A DNA stretch of 6,419 bases from Clostridiales bacterium (GTDB taxonomy: Bacteria > Bacillota > Clostridia > Oscillospirales > Acutalibacteraceae): positions 1-6,419 of the forward strand of contig JAAVYX010000198.1 in assembly GCA_022791355.1 (NCBI GenBank), read 5' to 3'. Below are positions 5,267-6,419 of this stretch, piece by piece. Within the stretch, counting starts at the first letter, position 1. Every line of letters starts with the position of its first letter. The notes under the pieces are model-generated. The model was not told where the DNA came from. It saw only the letters and a list, made by a program, of their open reading frames with translations, and ran no database searches. The translations under genes were made by a program, and so were the position numbers.

Positions 5267-5740
5267 ATGGAATCCATTTTACTTATTCAGCACAGAGACG
5301 GCCGTCGATATCTTATGGATGGAGGGCGGGCGCCGTCCCGGCCCTGCTCCGAACAGGAAAAAAAGCAATGGCTTTCCCAATACCGGCTGCTGGACCAAGA
5401 AATCGACCGGCTGATCCAGGAGGAAGCGTCTTGGCGGCAGCGCGCCTTGTATGTGGACACAGTCGACAAACGACAGACCTTAGCTCGGAAAATAGAGGAC
5501 TGCATTTCGCAAATCAATCAGCAAATCGACCGGCTGGCAGATTTACGACAGGATATGGAAAGAATCATCTCCCTCGTGCCGGACGATACCCTGCGGCTGC
5601 TGCTGACCTATAAATACATCGACGGACTTGGTTTTGAGGACATCGCGGACAGGCTGCACTACTGCTGGCGACAGATCGTCCGCAAACATGCCCACGCCCT
5701 GCGCCTGCTTCCACTACGGCTGCTAGAACTATCCCTGTAA
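5267..5740 (+). CDS. Phage-type sigma-70 region 4-like regulator (DUF1492/ArpU-like)
   Basis: The 157-residue product starts at the ATG at 5267 after GGGAAAGGAG. Residues 30-100 form a heptad-rich helical region resembling a coiled coil (LSQYRLLDQEIDRLI, then IEDCISQINQQIDRLADLRQ). Residues 103-146 look like sigma-70 region 4: VPDDTLRLLLTYKYIDGLGF, then EDIADRLHYCWRQIVRKHAHAL, the arrangement seen in small Firmicutes prophage proteins that switch on late genes. Such proteins usually begin near the QYRLLDQEID segment. Here an extra 30 residues precede it (MESILLIQHRDGRRYLMDGG), resembling a small beta-hairpin. It is the last gene of the operon and is followed by a strong terminator. No terminase, HNH or capsid gene follows, so its target promoters must lie elsewhere if it is active. 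The family assignment is by recognised pattern, not alignment. Confidence 0.8.
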   Translation: MESILLIQHRDGRRYLMDGGRAPSRPCSEQEKKQWLSQYRLLDQEIDRLIQEEASWRQRALYVDTVDKRQTLARKIEDCISQINQQIDRLADLRQDMERIISLVPDDTLRLLLTYKYIDGLGFEDIADRLHYCWRQIVRKHAHALRLLPLRLLELSL

Positions 5741-5794
5741 ACCTCCTATTTCCTTGCGGCAGACGGCCGTCCAGTTTTCGTAGGAAAAGACAAG

Positions 5795-5836
5795 GCCGCC
5801 CAGCGCTCCGAAAATGCAGTGCGCTGGGCGGCTTTT
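5795..5836 (+). terminator. Strong intrinsic terminator of the rightward operon
   Basis: GCCGCCCAGCGC (5795-5806) pairs perfectly over 12 bp with GCGCTGGGCGGC (5821-5832), followed by TTTT. AAG before the left arm extends the stem into the T-run. The loop is 14 nt. It lies 55 nt after the stop of the sigma-like gene and closes the cassette. Confidence 0.88.
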
Positions 5837-5850
5837 GTCCGCAAAGTTTA

Positions 5851-5882
5851 CCGCCCGTCTCCCCTGACCAAGAGACGGACGG
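5851..5882. repeat. Second hairpin downstream of the operon terminator
   Basis: CCGCCCGTCTC (5851-5861) pairs with GAGACGGACGG (5872-5882) with one C/A mismatch and a 10-nt loop. No U-tract follows on either strand, so it is not a standard terminator. It may be a backup structure or part of a repeat at the cassette boundary, since base composition turns AT-rich immediately after it. Confidence 0.45.
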
Positions 5883-5964
5883 TTTAGCAGTTTGTGTATA
5901 TAGTATATTAACAAATTCTTAAAAAATAAGCCACTAACTACGAGAGCGGATTTTTGCTTTTTTC

Positions 5965-6005
5965 CCGCTTTTTATAAATTATTGAAGGCAATTTATAAAA
6001 AGCGG
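5965..6005. repeat. Perfect 16-bp inverted repeat with 9-nt loop
   Basis: CCGCTTTTTATAAATT (5965-5980) is the exact reverse complement of AATTTATAAAAAGCGG (5990-6005), loop ATTGAAGGC. The left outer part, CCGCT (5965-5969), can alternatively pair with AGCGG at 5945-5949, giving a small hairpin followed by TTTTT like a weak terminator. Its role is unknown: a bidirectional transcription stop, a protein site or a cruciform at an element boundary are all possible. Confidence 0.7.
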
Positions 6006-6062
6006 CCGCTCGAGCCAGTGTGTTTAATTTCTCTGCGGCCCATCATGATAAGAAATACCGTT

Positions 6063-6091
6063 TTTATAGAACGGCTAAAAAACACTATAAA
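6063..6091 (+). promoter_or_regulatory. Candidate promoter of the small RNA at 6098-6310
   Basis: TTTATA (6063-6068) as -35 and TATAAA (6086-6091) as -10 are 17 nt apart. Initiation near 6098 would fall about 12 nt before the left arm of the long-range closing stem that begins at 6110. The match is moderate and the local sequence is AT-rich, so chance is possible. Confidence 0.45.
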
Positions 6092-6097
6092 AGTACA

Positions 6098-6310
6098 TTT
6101 ATGTGTACGAAAAGCGGGCAAAGGCGCACGGTTGATCGGTCAACGGTCTGTTTGTGTTATCTGCCATAGGCGAAGGCGGGGAAGATTGTACGCAAAGAAA
6201 AATCAACTCGCGACAGATAATGAACATACAGTTTGTTACTGCCTAAAACCAAACAAATCTCCAACAGAGGGTAAAAGGCGAGCAAGAGCAATGCTTTTGC
6301 CCGCTTTTTT
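6098..6310 (+). ncRNA. Candidate structured small RNA or riboswitch-like leader, family unknown
   Basis: Three signs support an RNA gene. A promoter-like pair lies just upstream and an intrinsic terminator ends it. In addition, AAAAGCGGGCAAAGGC (6110-6125) pairs over 16 positions with GCTTTTGCCCGCTTTT (6293-6308), with one G-U pair, joining the two ends. Inside, TTATCTG (6157-6163) pairs with CAGATAA (6214-6220), extended outward by wobble pairs and by TGTT (6149-6152) with AACA (6223-6226). GTTGA-tcgg-TCAAC (6131-6144) and TTTGTT/AACAAA (6232-6257) form local hairpins. The overlapping open frame from 5982 to 6323 has no ribosome binding site and runs through the terminator, so it is not accepted as a gene. 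Closed ends and about 210 nt length recall 6S-type RNAs, but I cannot match a family. If a gene follows beyond the window, it could be a leader switch instead. Confidence 0.45.
6273..6310 (+). terminator. Intrinsic terminator of the candidate small RNA
   Basis: AAAAGGCGAGCAAGA (6273-6287) pairs with TTTTGCCCGCTTTTT (6295-6309) with one A/C mismatch and G-U pairs, followed by a run of six T at 6305-6310. The right arm is also the 3' arm of the long-range stem with 6110-6125, so the two structures are mutually exclusive. Confidence 0.72.
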
Positions 6311-6323
6311 GATTATAGTCTAA

Positions 6324-6405
6324 AATCCGGCGGGCCGCGGTCATCCCTCTAAACGCGGCGTCTCAAAAAGGCTCACACAGGCGAAAGACTGCTCTGCGCC
6401 GGATT
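6324..6405. repeat. Nested inverted repeats at the right edge
   Basis: AATCCGGCG (6324-6332) is the exact reverse complement of CGCCGGATT (6397-6405). Inside, GCCGCG (6334-6339) pairs with CGCGGC (6354-6359) across a 14-nt loop. This could be a structured leader of a gene just outside the window, or a repeat. No start codon with a ribosome binding site follows before the end. Minus-strand frames entering from the right edge meet stops by about 6362-6376, so a gene 3' end there is possible but not demonstrable. Confidence 0.4.
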
Positions 6406-6419
6406 ATCCAATAATCTGC

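Noticed and set aside
5729..5914. Minus-strand frame of 61 codons across the operon terminator
   Set aside because: It reads through both hairpins at 5795-5882 and has no convincing ribosome binding site.
6002..6014. Adjacent NotI and XhoI recognition sequences, as in cloning vectors
   Set aside because: GCGGCCGC also occurs naturally elsewhere in this GC-rich window (near 653, 1840 and 3287), and the flanking bases match the local palindrome rather than a polylinker. It is probably native.
5982..6323. Plus-strand frame of 113 codons rich in Arg, Lys and Cys
   Set aside because: It starts with TTG inside an inverted-repeat loop, has no ribosome binding site at any start, and ends by running through an intrinsic terminator. 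Its composition does not look like a folded protein.

Overview
The window looks like an accessory stretch from a gut-type Clostridia genome, probably Oscillospirales/Oscillospiraceae-like. This is inferred from several things: Gram-positive AGGAGG-type ribosome binding sites, sigma-A style promoters, a C-terminal type I dockerin, a GC-rich coding body with AT-rich intergenic islands, and phage-type ImmA and sigma-like regulators common in that order. No rRNA, tRNA or CRISPR is visible, and there is no integrase or transposase.

Left part (1-849). The left edge holds the start of a minus-strand reading frame (1-236) with a hydrophobic segment at the edge. It is overlaid by a long imperfect palindrome (39-202) that looks like a MITE or repeat element. 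A mostly gene-free stretch follows, with a 21-bp-period direct repeat (334-364), a candidate promoter near 546-583 and a GC-rich leader with a strong hairpin (755-782).

Centre left (850-3650). One large gene encodes a 906-residue secreted modular protein. In order it has a signal peptide, a helical module, LGFP-like repeats, a beta domain, a second helical module, an SGNH/GDSL hydrolase with its Ser-Gly-Asn-His set, a cadherin-like beta domain and a two-loop dockerin. A textbook terminator ends the unit. It is best read as an esterase-type hydrolase tethered to a cohesin-bearing partner.

Centre right (3651-5836). A compact regulatory cassette sits here. An Xre repressor-like gene and an overlapping ImmA/IrrE-type zinc peptidase gene run leftward. 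They diverge from a near-consensus rightward promoter that drives a 121-residue acidic, cysteine-containing protein of unknown function and a 157-residue sigma-region-4-like (DUF1492/ArpU-type) protein, closed by a strong terminator. The two divergent -10 boxes lie in a perfect 12-bp inverted repeat. The arrangement resembles the immunity switch of ICEBs1-like elements and prophages, but no recombination, packaging or structural genes accompany it here. It is therefore either a stand-alone regulatory cassette or the relic of an element.

Right part (5837-6419). This AT-richer, apparently non-coding region has a perfect 16-bp inverted repeat (5965-6005). It also has a candidate small RNA of about 210 nt (6098-6310), with its own promoter, a long-range closing stem and an intrinsic terminator whose 3' arm is shared with that stem. 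The last 95 bases have further inverted repeats. The cassette and this candidate RNA are the parts most worth following up.
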